Shown here: positions 50,239 to 58,852 of the stretch, in pieces
Layout of the letters: each line of letters opens with the position of its first letter
Numbering within the stretch: the first letter of the stretch is position 1
NCBI RefSeq assembly: GCF_009746585.1
Contig: NZ_WRPO01000016.1
Coordinates: 25,237-89,236, forward strand
Length of the DNA: 64,000 bases
Direction of reading: 5' to 3'
Origin: Novosphingobium aquimarinum
GTDB lineage: Bacteria > Pseudomonadota > Alphaproteobacteria > Sphingomonadales > Sphingomonadaceae
Made by a program: the position numbers and the translations under genes
Notes under the pieces: model-generated
Told to the model about the DNA's origin: nothing
Databases searched by the model: none
The model's input: the letters and a program-made list of their open reading frames with translations, nothing else

Positions 50239-52041
50239 ATGACGCGGGGGATTTTCTACAGGTACAGCGGTTTAAGCGCTTTTGCGCTCATGGCCGCAAT
50301 TTATGCGGTCGCGGGATTTCTTGCGATCGCCTTCAGCGGCGATGCCGTGGGCGTCGTTTCGATTTGGCCCGGCAGTGGTGTGGCCATTGCCGCGCTGGTC
50401 ATCGCCCCGCAGCGCTTGGCCGGCTGGGTCCTGGCCGGAATCGCGGTCGGCAGCGCGGCCTGCAACCTCTCGATCGAGATCGGTTGGCGCGCCGCGCTCG
50501 GTTTCTCTCTGGCAAACGCCTTGGAACCGGTCATCGCGCTGAGAGTCGCGCGCCTGCTCGGCGTGAGCCACATTCACTTCGAACGACCCCGGGCGGTCGC
50601 CCTGATCGCGATTTCCTGCATGGTTTCGGCGGCGGTCAGCGCCGTGATCGCGGCGATCCTCGGGGGTGGCTGGACGCTGGCGTTTCTATGCTCGTGGTTT
50701 CTCACGGCGTCGCTCGGCCAGCTCATTTTCGCTCCGCTGATCCTGACGGTCTATCAGGAGCACGAGCGGATTCGCAGAGGCGAGCGCACGCTCGATTATC
50801 GCAGTCTGGCGCTATGCCTGGGCGCGGCCGCCGCGATCTGCGCCGCGGTCTTCGTGCAGTCGTCCTTGCCGCTGTTGTTTCTGCCGATTCTCCCCGTGCT
50901 GCACGCCACCTATCGCCACGGGATCCTTGGAGGCGCGCTGGCGGTCGGCATCGTCGCGGTGTCGTCCTCGCTGTCGATCGCTTTCGATACCGGCCCGTTC
51001 CACTTGCTCGACAGCGAGGTGAACACGGTCTTCTTCGCAGGAGTTTATCTGCTCACCATGTTGACGGCCGTGCTGCCACTGGCCGCGACGCTGGCTGCCG
51101 GACGCACGATCTTCGAAGAGATCACCCTGCAGAAGCGCTACTTCGAGCTTGCCTCACAAGCGGCGCGCATCGGCCATTGGCGCATCGCGATCGAGACCAA
51201 TTCCCTCACTTGGTCCGATGCCATGTTTCGTATCCACGGCTGGATTCCCGGCTCGGTGGCGCCCAGCTTCGCGACCTGGATCGAGACCTATCATCGCGAG
51301 GATCGCACGCGCGTCACGCGGTTGCTGGAGGATTGCGCGATGCTGGGGGGCGAGGTCGCTTTCGACGCCCGGATCGAGACTGCCTCGGGCGAAACCCGCC
51401 ATGTCGAGTGTCGCGGCAGCGCGGAATACGATCAGAATGGCGAAGTCCGCGCCATCTTCGGCATTCTGCAGGACGTGACCGAGCGGGTCGGGATTCAGCA
51501 CGAGCTGGAACAGGCCCGGGTCCGGGCCGAGCGTGAGGCCCGCAACGCGCGTCAGCTAGCCGAGACCGACCCCCTCACGGGCATCGCCAGCCGGCGGCGG
51601 ATCATGACGCTGCTGGAACAGGCCACCAAGCGCGCGGTCGCGGACGGGACCGACCTGACGATCGCGGTGATGGCCATCGATCATTTCAAGACGATCAACG
51701 ACCGGTTCGGCCATGCCACGGGCGACGATGTGCTGCGCGCGGTGGTCCAGGAAGCGGCCGAAGCGATGCACCCCGCCGATGCGATCGGCCGGATCGGCGG
51801 CGAGGAATTCCTGCTGGTGCTGGACGATATCGCCATCGACGAGGCCGAAGCGATCGCCGAACGCATCCGCGAGCGCATCCACGCGATGACTCGCGAACAT
51901 CCCGAACTTCCCGAGGTCACCGTCAGCATCGGCCTAGCCGTCCATCGCGCCTCGATGCAGCCGGGCGATCTATTCCGCATCGCCGATGCCGCGCTTTATG
52001 CAGCCAAGCGCGAAGGGCGCAACATGATGCGCGTGGCCTGA
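50239..52041 (+). CDS. MASE1-PAS-GGDEF diguanylate cyclase
   Basis: A 600-residue membrane sensor. A MASE1-type N-terminal region (about 10-300) with eight or more hydrophobic segments is followed by a PAS fold (about 310-425, ARIGHWRIAIETNSLTWSDAMF) and a GGDEF domain (about 440-600). The active-site loop is GGEEF (about 519-523), with DPLTGIASRR and AIDHFKTINDRFGH also intact, so it should make cyclic di-GMP. The product-inhibition site R-x-x-D, five residues upstream, reads H-P-A-D, so feedback inhibition is probably lost. The signal is unknown. It stands alone between miaB (divergent) and argS. Confidence 0.92.
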   Translation: MTRGIFYRYSGLSAFALMAAIYAVAGFLAIAFSGDAVGVVSIWPGSGVAIAALVIAPQRLAGWVLAGIAVGSAACNLSIEIGWRAALGFSLANALEPVIALRVARLLGVSHIHFERPRAVALIAISCMVSAAVSAVIAAILGGGWTLAFLCSWFLTASLGQLIFAPLILTVYQEHERIRRGERTLDYRSLALCLGAAAAICAAVFVQSSLPLLFLPILPVLHATYRHGILGGALAVGIVAVSSSLSIAFDTGPFHLLDSEVNTVFFAGVYLLTMLTAVLPLAATLAAGRTIFEEITLQKRYFELASQAARIGHWRIAIETNSLTWSDAMFRIHGWIPGSVAPSFATWIETYHREDRTRVTRLLEDCAMLGGEVAFDARIETASGETRHVECRGSAEYDQNGEVRAIFGILQDVTERVGIQHELEQARVRAEREARNARQLAETDPLTGIASRRRIMTLLEQATKRAVADGTDLTIAVMAIDHFKTINDRFGHATGDDVLRAVVQEAAEAMHPADAIGRIGGEEFLLVLDDIAIDEAEAIAERIRERIHAMTREHPELPEVTVSIGLAVHRASMQPGDLFRIADAALYAAKREGRNMMRVA

Positions 52042-52115
52042 GCCGCAGCGACGGAAGCGGTGCAAATCGACCAGGCTGTTTCCAGAGGGGTGCAAACCGG
52101 CTAATTGCGCGCGCC

Positions 52116-53861
52116 ATGAACGCGAACCAGACTCTCTATGCCACCTATTCGGCCCACCTTGACGCGGCGCTCGACGCGCTGGAAGCGGCGGGTACGCTGC
52201 CCGGCGGTCTCAAGCGAGGGGCGGTGACGGTCGAACCGCCGCGCGATCCGTCGCACGGCGATCTCGCCACCAACGCGGCGATGGTGCTGGCCAAGCCCGC
52301 GGGTATGAAGCCGCGCGACCTGGCCGAAGCGCTGGTCGCCGAACTGAATAAGCTGCCCGACGTCACCAGCGCCGAGATCGCCGGCCCCGGCTTCATCAAC
52401 TTGCGCCTCGCGCCCGGCGCCTGGATCGGCGAACTGCGCACGATCGCGGCGCTCGGCGATGACTACGGCCGCTCGGCGATGGGCGCGGGCAGCACCGTCA
52501 ATATCGAATACGTCTCGGCCAATCCGACCGGCCCGATGCACATGGGTCATTGCCGCGGCGCGGTGGTGGGCGATGCGCTGGCGAGCCTGCTCGAATATGC
52601 CGGCCATAAGGTGATCCGCGAATACTACGTCAACGATGCCGGCGCGCAGGTCGAAGTGCTCGCCCGCTCGGCGCACCTGCGCTACCGCGAAGCGCTGGGC
52701 GAGGACATCGGCGGCATCCCCGAAGGCCTCTATCCCGGCGATTACCTCAAGGGCGTGGGCGAGGCGCTCGCTGCCGAATTCGGCGACCGCTACGTCGCTG
52801 CGCCCGACAGCGAATGGCTGGTCCTGTTCCGCGAAAAGGCGGTCGCGGCGATGATCGTCATGATCCAGGCCGATCTCGCGCTGCTCGGCATTCATCACGA
52901 TCTGTTCGCGTCCGAAGCGGCGGTCGTCGCGGCGGGCAAGCCCAGCGAGGCCGAGGCCTTTCTGCGCCAGCACGATCTCGTTTACGACGGCGTGCTCGAA
53001 GCACCCAAGGGCAAGACCCCCGAGGATTGGGAGCCGGTGGAGCTTCCGCTGTTCCGCTCGACCAAGTTCGGCGACGATCAGGATCGCCCGATCCGCAAGT
53101 CGAACGGCGCCTGGACCTATTTCGGCATCGACCTCGCCTACCATTACCAGAAGGCGCAAGGCGCGGACGCGCTGGTCGACATCTGGGGCGCCGACCATGC
53201 CGGCACGGTTAAGCGGATCAAGGCCGCGGTCGCCGCGCTGACCGGCGCCGACGGCACCGCGATCCCGTTCGAGGTCAAGCTGGTGCAGATGGTGCAACTG
53301 CTGCGCAACGGCGAGCCGGTGAAGATGTCCAAGCGTTCCGGACAATTCGTCACGCTCGCCGACGTGGTGCAGGAAGTCGGCAAGGACGTTGTGCGTTTCA
53401 CCATGCTGACGCGCAAGCCCGAGGCGCAGATGGACTTCGACTTCGCCAAAGTGGTCGAGGCGAGCAAGGACAATCCGGTGTTCTACGTCCAGTACGCGCA
53501 CGCCCGGATCCGCTCGACGCTGCGCAAGGGCGCGGCCGAGGGACTGGTGCCGGCGGACACCCATCTCGACATGCTCGGCGAGGAAGAGATGGATCTGATC
53601 AAGCTGGCCGCGCAATTCCCGCGCACGGTCGAAGCCGCCGCCGCGGCGCGCGAACCGCACCGCATCGCCTTTTTCCTGCAAGAGCTCGCCGCCGGGCTCC
53701 ACGGCTACTGGAACCTGGGCAACGACCGCCCCGAAAAGCGGTTCATCGTGGTACAGGATGGTAACCTTACCTCGGCTAGGCTTTATCTTGCGACCATGAT
53801 CGGTCAACTTGTGCGCAACGGCCTATCGCTCCTGGGCGTTGAGGCGGTGGAGGAAATGTGA
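52116..53861 (+). CDS. argS: Arginyl-tRNA synthetase
   Basis: A 581-residue class I synthetase. N-terminal additional domain (about 1-110), HIGH motif as HMGH (142-145, after SANPTGP), KMSKR loop at about 403 and the C-terminal DALR anticodon domain (about 460-581). All are in standard order and length. The stop overlaps the SPOR gene start by 4 bp (ATGTGA). tRNA-Arg(TCT), one of its substrates, is 3.1 kb downstream. Confidence 0.98.
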   Translation: MNANQTLYATYSAHLDAALDALEAAGTLPGGLKRGAVTVEPPRDPSHGDLATNAAMVLAKPAGMKPRDLAEALVAELNKLPDVTSAEIAGPGFINLRLAPGAWIGELRTIAALGDDYGRSAMGAGSTVNIEYVSANPTGPMHMGHCRGAVVGDALASLLEYAGHKVIREYYVNDAGAQVEVLARSAHLRYREALGEDIGGIPEGLYPGDYLKGVGEALAAEFGDRYVAAPDSEWLVLFREKAVAAMIVMIQADLALLGIHHDLFASEAAVVAAGKPSEAEAFLRQHDLVYDGVLEAPKGKTPEDWEPVELPLFRSTKFGDDQDRPIRKSNGAWTYFGIDLAYHYQKAQGADALVDIWGADHAGTVKRIKAAVAALTGADGTAIPFEVKLVQMVQLLRNGEPVKMSKRSGQFVTLADVVQEVGKDVVRFTMLTRKPEAQMDFDFAKVVEASKDNPVFYVQYAHARIRSTLRKGAAEGLVPADTHLDMLGEEEMDLIKLAAQFPRTVEAAAAAREPHRIAFFLQELAAGLHGYWNLGNDRPEKRFIVVQDGNLTSARLYLATMIGQLVRNGLSLLGVEAVEEM

Positions 53862-54742
53862 CGACATCTCACTCGGATTTTGGTCGGGAAGACGATCGCG
53901 AAAAGCCCTTCGATCCGTTCGCGGAAGAAGGCGATTCGCCGTTCGCGGAAGACGCCGCGCGCCACGATGCGCAGGATTTCGACGGCAATTCCGATTTCGA
54001 CGAGGACCAGGCCGACTACGAAGAAAAGACGCAGCGGGATCCGGCTGGCGACCAGTTCGAACGTCCCGCGCAGCTCGATCTGGGCGATGACGATCAGCGC
54101 CTTCCCTGGCTGGAAGGCGATCCCGACGAGGACGAGGATCGCGGTGCCGGTGCCGGGCAGATGTTCCTGCTGGGTCTGGCCGCAGTCGCTCTGCTCGCCA
54201 TCGTCGTGGGCGGTATCTGGTGGGCGACCCGCGCCGGGCCGGATCAGGAACTCGTCGCCGATGGCGGCACGATCACTGCCCCCGATGGACCGTACAAGGA
54301 GCGGCCCGAGGATCCGGGCGGGCGCGTCGCCCGAGGGACCGGCGACACCGCGTTCGCCGTCGCCGAGGGCCAGACTCGCCCGATGCGCGTTGGCGAAGGC
54401 GAGACCGCACCTGGGCCGGGTTTCGATTCGGTGCCATCGAATGCCGCCAGCCCCTCCGCAACGCCAAGCGCAGCGCCTGCTGCGCCTGCCGAAGCCGATC
54501 CGCCAAAAGGTCCGGGTGTGCAGGTTGGCGCCTATTCGAACCGCGAATCGGCCGAGCAGGGCTGGCAGAAGCTGAGCGCACAGTACGAAGGTCTTTCCGG
54601 CATGCGCTACCGCATCGTCGAGGGTCAGGCCGACATCGGCAAAGTCTATCGCCTCCAGGCGCTGCCCGGCGACGCCGCGGCCGCGCAGAGCTTGTGCCGA
54701 GGCTTGAAGGCCGCGCGGATTCCGTGTCAGGTGAAGAACTGA
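53858..54742 (+). CDS. SPOR-domain membrane protein
   Basis: A 294-residue single-pass inner-membrane protein: an acidic cytoplasmic N-terminus (about 1-105), one membrane segment (FLLGLAAVALLAIVVGGIWW, about 107-126), a Pro/Ala-rich linker and a C-terminal SPOR domain (about 220-294, VQVGAYSNRESAEQGWQKL...), which binds denuded septal peptidoglycan. The start GTG overlaps the argS stop. argS-SPOR is a widespread alphaproteobacterial pair normally continued by nagZ, scpA and scpB; here a BIME-like element and the convergent recF end the run. Confidence 0.9.
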   Translation: MTTSHSDFGREDDREKPFDPFAEEGDSPFAEDAARHDAQDFDGNSDFDEDQADYEEKTQRDPAGDQFERPAQLDLGDDDQRLPWLEGDPDEDEDRGAGAGQMFLLGLAAVALLAIVVGGIWWATRAGPDQELVADGGTITAPDGPYKERPEDPGGRVARGTGDTAFAVAEGQTRPMRVGEGETAPGPGFDSVPSNAASPSATPSAAPAAPAEADPPKGPGVQVGAYSNRESAEQGWQKLSAQYEGLSGMRYRIVEGQADIGKVYRLQALPGDAAAAQSLCRGLKAARIPCQVKN

Positions 54743-54785
54743 GTTGAGGGCTGGCCCGGGGCGTTCCTCCCCAACCGCCACCTCT

Positions 54786-54871
54786 CGTCATTCCCGCGAA
54801 CGCGGGAATCTAGATAGCGCTGAGCTTTCGGATGGCTTCGAAGCTGGATTCCCGCGTTCGCGGGAATGACG
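54786..54871. repeat. BIME-like paired-hairpin intergenic element, CCCGCG type, with an extra half copy
   Basis: An 86-bp element between convergent SPOR and recF genes. Both arms are hairpins: ATTCCCGCGaaCGCGGGAAT and ATTCCCGCGttCGCGGGAAT, bounded by CGTCA and TGACG. Its right tail (gcgggaatgacgaagt) is repeated at 54884-54899, a partial duplication. Confidence 0.8.
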
Positions 54872-54946
54872 AAGTGAGAGTTTGCGGGAATGACGAAGTA
54901 AGGGTGGCGGGCCTGGTCCAACTCAGTGCCTCCCCCCACACACCCA

Positions 54947-56053
54947 TCACTCCATCCGCGTCAGCGTTCCTTCGCGAACCTGCCACACCGCGGCTTCGCC
55001 GAGAATTGCCTCGAACGGTGCGGGTTCGGTCCCCGTGAGCCAGATCTGCCCGCGTCCATCGCGCAGCCGGTCGAACAGGGCTTCGCGGCGCACTGGATCG
55101 AGATGGGCGGCGACTTCGTCGAGCAGGAGCACGCGCGGACGGGATTGCCCGGCAACGTCGCCCGCACGTTCGAGCATGCCCGAATGCGCCAGCACGATCG
55201 CGATCAGCATCGCCTTCTGCTCGCCGGTGGAGCATTCCGCGGCGGGCTGGTTCTTGCCTTCCATCGTGACTTCGATCTCGTCGCGATGGGGGCCGGTCAG
55301 AGTGCGCCCGGCGGCCAGATCGCGCGGGCGGTTCTCGCGCAAGGCGGCGGCCAATTCGTCGGCCAGCACCGGTCCGCCGGGACGATAGGCGAGGCGTGGG
55401 CGAGCGAAAGGCGCGTCGGGCTGTCGCTCCAGCGCGGCGCCGAGCCGCGCGAGCATCGCCCCGCGCGCGCCCGCGACTTCCGCTCCGGCCTCGGCGACTT
55501 GCGTTTCGATCGCATCGAGCCACGCCGGGTCGGGCCGCGCATCGAGCGAGAGCAGCCGGTTGCGCTCGCGCAGCGCGCCTTCCAGCCGCGCGGCGGCGCC
55601 GGCGTGCCCCGGGACCAAGGCCAGCACCAGCCGGTCGAGAAAGCGCCGCCGCCCGCCCGCGCTGTCGACGAACAAGCGGTCCATCGCCGGCGTCAGCCAA
55701 CCGACCGAGAGCCATTCGGACAAGCGCACCGCCGGCGCTTCCGCGCCGTTGACTTGCACCAGCCGCCGCCCCGGACGATCGGACGAGACGCCCGTGCCGA
55801 TCCGCACCGGCTCGCCATCGGGCGTCGAGAGCGCGGCGTTCACGGCGAAGCCGCCGTCGCCGTCGTGCGCGGGCAGGTCGGCCAGTGCGGCGCGGCGCAG
55901 CCCGCGGCCCGGCGCGAGCAGTGAGATCGCCTCGAGCACGTTGGTCTTGCCCGCGCCGTTCTCGCCCACCAGCAAGTTGAACCGGCGGCTGCCTTCGACG
56001 AGCGTCTCGCGGTGATTGCGGAAGCGGGACAGCAGGATTCGATCGAGCGCCAT
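54947..56053 (-). CDS. recF: DNA replication/repair protein RecF
   Basis: A 368-residue SMC-like ATPase that loads RecA at gaps with RecO and RecR. Walker A GENGAGKT (30-37), signature region STGEQKAML (about 278) and Walker B RVLLLDEVAAHLD (about 310). The length is normal. The ATG at 56053 overlaps the stop of the upstream queuosine-precursor transporter (TGATG); the longer reading frame upstream is the shadow of that gene. RecF is not next to dnaA/dnaN here. Confidence 0.95.
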   Translation of the reverse strand: MALDRILLSRFRNHRETLVEGSRRFNLLVGENGAGKTNVLEAISLLAPGRGLRRAALADLPAHDGDGGFAVNAALSTPDGEPVRIGTGVSSDRPGRRLVQVNGAEAPAVRLSEWLSVGWLTPAMDRLFVDSAGGRRRFLDRLVLALVPGHAGAAARLEGALRERNRLLSLDARPDPAWLDAIETQVAEAGAEVAGARGAMLARLGAALERQPDAPFARPRLAYRPGGPVLADELAAALRENRPRDLAAGRTLTGPHRDEIEVTMEGKNQPAAECSTGEQKAMLIAIVLAHSGMLERAGDVAGQSRPRVLLLDEVAAHLDPVRREALFDRLRDGRGQIWLTGTEPAPFEAILGEAAVWQVREGTLTRME

Positions 56054-56862
56054 CAGTGGACGGTCGGGACCTGCTCCACGCCGCCAGCCTTGGCGAAGGG
56101 CGAGAAATCGAGGTTCTCGTCGTAGACGTCGACGCCCTCGCGCGCCTTGAGCCAGCCGACCACGGCATACGTGACGGGTGTCAGCACCGCTTCCCACAAG
56201 ACCTTCATCAGCCAGTTGGTGACCATCACGATCAGCACCGATTGGGTTTCCCACACGCCGAGAAAGGCGACCGGATAGAAGATCGCGCTATCGATCGCCT
56301 GCCCGAACACGGTGGAGCCGATCGTGCGCGCCCACATGTGCTTGCCTCTGGTCCAGACCTTCATCTTGGCGAGGACATAGGAATTGACGAATTCGCCCGC
56401 CCAGAACGCGAGCAGCGAGGCGAGGACGATGCGCCAGGTGCTGCCGAACACCGAAACGTAGGTCGACTGGCAGATCGTGCCGGCATCGTTGGCGCGCAGC
56501 ACGCCTTCGTAGATGGGGTCCGCACTCGCCGCGCAGCCCCAGTCAGCCGACGGCGGCATGGCGACGACGACGAAGCTCATGAAGGCCATGAAGATCAGCG
56601 CGAAGAAGCCCGCCCACACGCAGCGGCGCGCGTTGGCATAGCCATAGACTTCGGTGAGCACGTCGCCGATCACGTAGCTGACCGGGAAGAACAGGATGCC
56701 CGCGCCGAAGGTGAAGCCCCACACGCTGGTGAGCTTGGCCGCGCCGATCAGGTTCGACAGCAGCAGGATCGCGACGAACCCGACCATCACGAAATCGAAA
56801 TAGCGAAAGTGCCGCCGCGCGCCGGTGCGGCCATCGATGCGGGAAAGGTGCGCGTCGCTCAT
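56053..56862 (-). CDS. yhhQ: Queuosine-precursor transporter (YhhQ/VUT family)
   Basis: A 269-residue inner-membrane protein with about six hydrophobic segments, typical of the VUT family that imports 7-cyano-7-deazaguanine for queuosine tRNA modification. Landmarks are YVIGDVLTEVYGYANARR, FVNSYVLAKMKVWTRGKHMWARTIGSTVFGQAIDS and the final TPVTYAVVGWLK. The VUT core contains the conserved D-x-L-T-E-V-Y-G. It is transcribed ahead of recF with a one-base TGATG overlap, an unusual pairing of a transporter with a repair gene. Confidence 0.93.
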   Translation of the reverse strand: MSDAHLSRIDGRTGARRHFRYFDFVMVGFVAILLLSNLIGAAKLTSVWGFTFGAGILFFPVSYVIGDVLTEVYGYANARRCVWAGFFALIFMAFMSFVVVAMPPSADWGCAASADPIYEGVLRANDAGTICQSTYVSVFGSTWRIVLASLLAFWAGEFVNSYVLAKMKVWTRGKHMWARTIGSTVFGQAIDSAIFYPVAFLGVWETQSVLIVMVTNWLMKVLWEAVLTPVTYAVVGWLKAREGVDVYDENLDFSPFAKAGGVEQVPTVH

Positions 56863-56988
56863 CGGCCTTGCCTAGCGCGAGCTTGCGGCGGAGCAAAGCG
56901 GCGATATCGCGGCGTTGCAGACAAGGTCGAAGCAGCGGCGCGCAGCGGTTTGCGCCTTGCCCGAAGCACGCTATGAGGGCCGCCGCGC

Positions 56989-57065
56989 GCGCCCGTAGCT
57001 CAGCTGGATAGAGCACGAGCCTTCTAAGCTTGGGGTCGCAGGTTCGAACCCTGCCGGGCGCGCCA
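56989..57065 (+). tRNA. tRNA-Arg (anticodon TCT)
   Basis: 77 nt including encoded CCA. Acceptor gcgcccg pairs with cgggcgc; D-arm gctc...gagc; anticodon stem cgagc/gcttg (one G-U pair) around cTTCTAa gives TCT at 57023-57025; T-arm gcagg ttcgaac cctgc; discriminator G. It would read AGA and AGG. A degenerate repeat of its 3' end lies about 40 bp downstream (57103-57130). Confidence 0.96.
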
Positions 57066-57102
57066 TTTCCAGAGCAGATGGCCGCTCTGATCCTACAAAC
57101 GC

Positions 57103-57130
57103 GTTCGAACCTTGTTCGAACGGCGCGCCA
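57103..57130 (+). repeat. Degenerate direct repeat of the tRNA-Arg 3' end
   Basis: gttcgaacc (57103-57111) and ggcgcgcca (57122-57130) repeat 57042-57050 and 57057-57065 of the tRNA in the same order, with altered spacing and an inserted ttcgaac. This could be an old integration scar (att-like) or chance reuse of the T-arm palindrome. The surrounding 57066-57198 holds no gene. Confidence 0.4.
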
Positions 57131-57198
57131 ACTCTCCTGCGATTTTGTTGCGTGACCCGCTTGAGGCGATGGCTAACGCACCGTTTCGAGAAAGGGCG

Positions 57199-58086
57199 CT
57201 AGCGCGAATAGTCCGGCTGCTCGATATCGGCCACGATACCGGCTTGCTCGGGATTCCAGCCAAGCGTCTTTTTCGTCCACTGGTTCGAAGCAGGGCCGTT
57301 ATTCGCCACCCATGTCGCCAGCGGGCCGAAATGTGCGTTCGCCTCCTCCGGCGTCAGCGACTTGACCGGCACGCCGAGTTGGCGGCCGATCGCCGCCGCG
57401 ATCTCGCGATAGGGCACACCCTCCTCGGCGACCGCGTGATAGGCTTCACCACGCGCTCCGCGTTCGAGGGCAAGACGATAGACGCGCGCGGCATCCAGAC
57501 GGTGGACCGCGGGCCATAAGTTCGCGCCGTCCCCGACATAGGCTGAAACGCCCGTCTCACGCGCCACGGCGGCCAGCATCGGCACGAATCCGTGCGTCTC
57601 TCCCTTGCCGTGCACGGAGCGCGGATTGCGGACCACACTCGCGTGCACGCCGCGGTCTGCAAGCGCGAAAGCCGTTTGCTCGGATGCACGGGGAAAATCG
57701 GGCATGATCTCGGGACGTTCGTCTTCTATCGCTTGCTCTCCCGTGAGGTGCAGAAAGCCGCTGGTGACAATGATCGGGCGCGCCGATCCCGAGAAGACCG
57801 CGCCGAACGTTTCGATCGCAGCCTTGTCCTCTGCGGCCAGTTCGCCAATGCGGGAGATGTCGAGGCCGAACGCCGTGTGGATGATGCCGTCGGCATCCGC
57901 CGCTCCCCGGCGAAGAACGTGCAAATCTTCAAGTGCGCCGACCAGCACCGTTGCGCCGGCCGACTCGAGAGCGGTCCCCTTCTCCGACGATCGTACCAGG
58001 CCGACAACGGAATGACCGGCCGCTATGAGCTCTTGTGTGATCACCGAACCGATCCAGCCACTCGCACCAGTGAGAAATACACGCAT
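57199..58086 (-). CDS. Extended-type SDR / NAD(P)-dependent epimerase-like protein
   Basis: A 295-residue Rossmann protein with the nucleotide-binding motif GASGWIG (7-13) and VVGLVRS after strand 2. It is like atypical extended SDRs of the NAD(P)H-binding/epimerase type; the usual catalytic YxxxK is not evident, since the expected region has SGFLHLTGEQ. The start is 91 bp from the divergent TetR gene with two dyads between them. A TetR-controlled oxidoreductase or NAD(P)-binding regulator of electrophile or drug response is a fair guess. Substrate unknown. Confidence 0.88.
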   Translation of the reverse strand: MRVFLTGASGWIGSVITQELIAAGHSVVGLVRSSEKGTALESAGATVLVGALEDLHVLRRGAADADGIIHTAFGLDISRIGELAAEDKAAIETFGAVFSGSARPIIVTSGFLHLTGEQAIEDERPEIMPDFPRASEQTAFALADRGVHASVVRNPRSVHGKGETHGFVPMLAAVARETGVSAYVGDGANLWPAVHRLDAARVYRLALERGARGEAYHAVAEEGVPYREIAAAIGRQLGVPVKSLTPEEANAHFGPLATWVANNGPASNQWTKKTLGWNPEQAGIVADIEQPDYSR

Positions 58087-58130
58087 TGAGTCGTCCTTGC
58101 TGCGTCGGGCGGAATGGGCGTATTGCCGCC

Positions 58131-58168
58131 GTCAGTGGCTGACATAGGGGGTATGTCAGTCACTGACA
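58131..58168. promoter_or_regulatory. Two dyad operators between the SDR and TetR genes
   Basis: gtcagtggctgac (58131-58143) and tgtcagtcactgaca (58154-58168) share GTCAGT-type half-sites in inverted order. Two copies in a 91-bp divergent gap fit a TetR protein that controls both genes. No -35/-10 pair was clear. Confidence 0.7.
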
Positions 58169-58177
58169 AGGAGTGGC

Positions 58178-58744
58178 ATGGCAGGATCGACATCAGGGGC
58201 GCGGGCGCGCCTGCAACAATCGGCCGTGGAGCTGTTTCGGGCGCGCGGCTTCGATCGTACCACGGCGGCCGAAATCGCTGCGCGCGCCGGGGTGACGGAG
58301 CGAACCTTCTTCCGTTACTTCCCCGACAAACGCGAAGTGCTGTTCGATGGGCAAGCGGTATTGGTAGAAGCGCTAATTGCAGCGATTGCCGACGCGCCAC
58401 GAGAGCTCGGGCCACTCGACGTCTTATTTCGAGCGTTCCGGGCGGTCATACCCCTCCTCGAAAACAACCGTCCCTTCGCCAAGCCCCGGCAGGAGGTCAT
58501 CTCGGTGACACCGGCGCTGCAAGAGCGCGAGCTCGCGAAGCTGGAGGCGCTTTCTGACGCGCTGGCCGCCGCCTTGGAGGCGCGGACTGTTTCGCAGCTC
58601 CATGCCAGCTTGGCGGCTCGTGCCGGAATGGCCGCCTTTGCCGAGGCCACCCTCTCGTGGCTAGATGCGTCGGAACCGGGATTGGCCGAACGTCTCGATT
58701 CTGTTGAAGCGGCCTTGAAAGACCTCCTTCGGCAAGACTTGTGA
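58178..58744 (+). CDS. TetR/AcrR-family transcriptional regulator
   Basis: A 188-residue regulator with the TetR helix-turn-helix near residues 20-60 (ELFRARGFDRTTAAEIAARAGVTERTFFRYFPDKREVLF). The C-terminal ligand domain (about 70-185) is Ala/Leu-rich and helical. It is divergent from the SDR gene, with two matching dyads in the gap (58131-58168), the common arrangement of an autorepressing TetR protein with one target. The ligand is unknown. It starts at ATG 58178; the neighbouring GNAT lies 108 bp after it. Confidence 0.93.
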   Translation: MAGSTSGARARLQQSAVELFRARGFDRTTAAEIAARAGVTERTFFRYFPDKREVLFDGQAVLVEALIAAIADAPRELGPLDVLFRAFRAVIPLLENNRPFAKPRQEVISVTPALQERELAKLEALSDALAAALEARTVSQLHASLAARAGMAAFAEATLSWLDASEPGLAERLDSVEAALKDLLRQDL

Positions 58745-58852
58745 ACGTTCCCGAGGCTCCGAATGGGGGAATGAAGAGGGGGCGCTTGCAGTCAGAAGAT
58801 GGGCACGGCATTTCAGATAAAGATCGGAACACCTCTATTGGAAAACGCAAAA

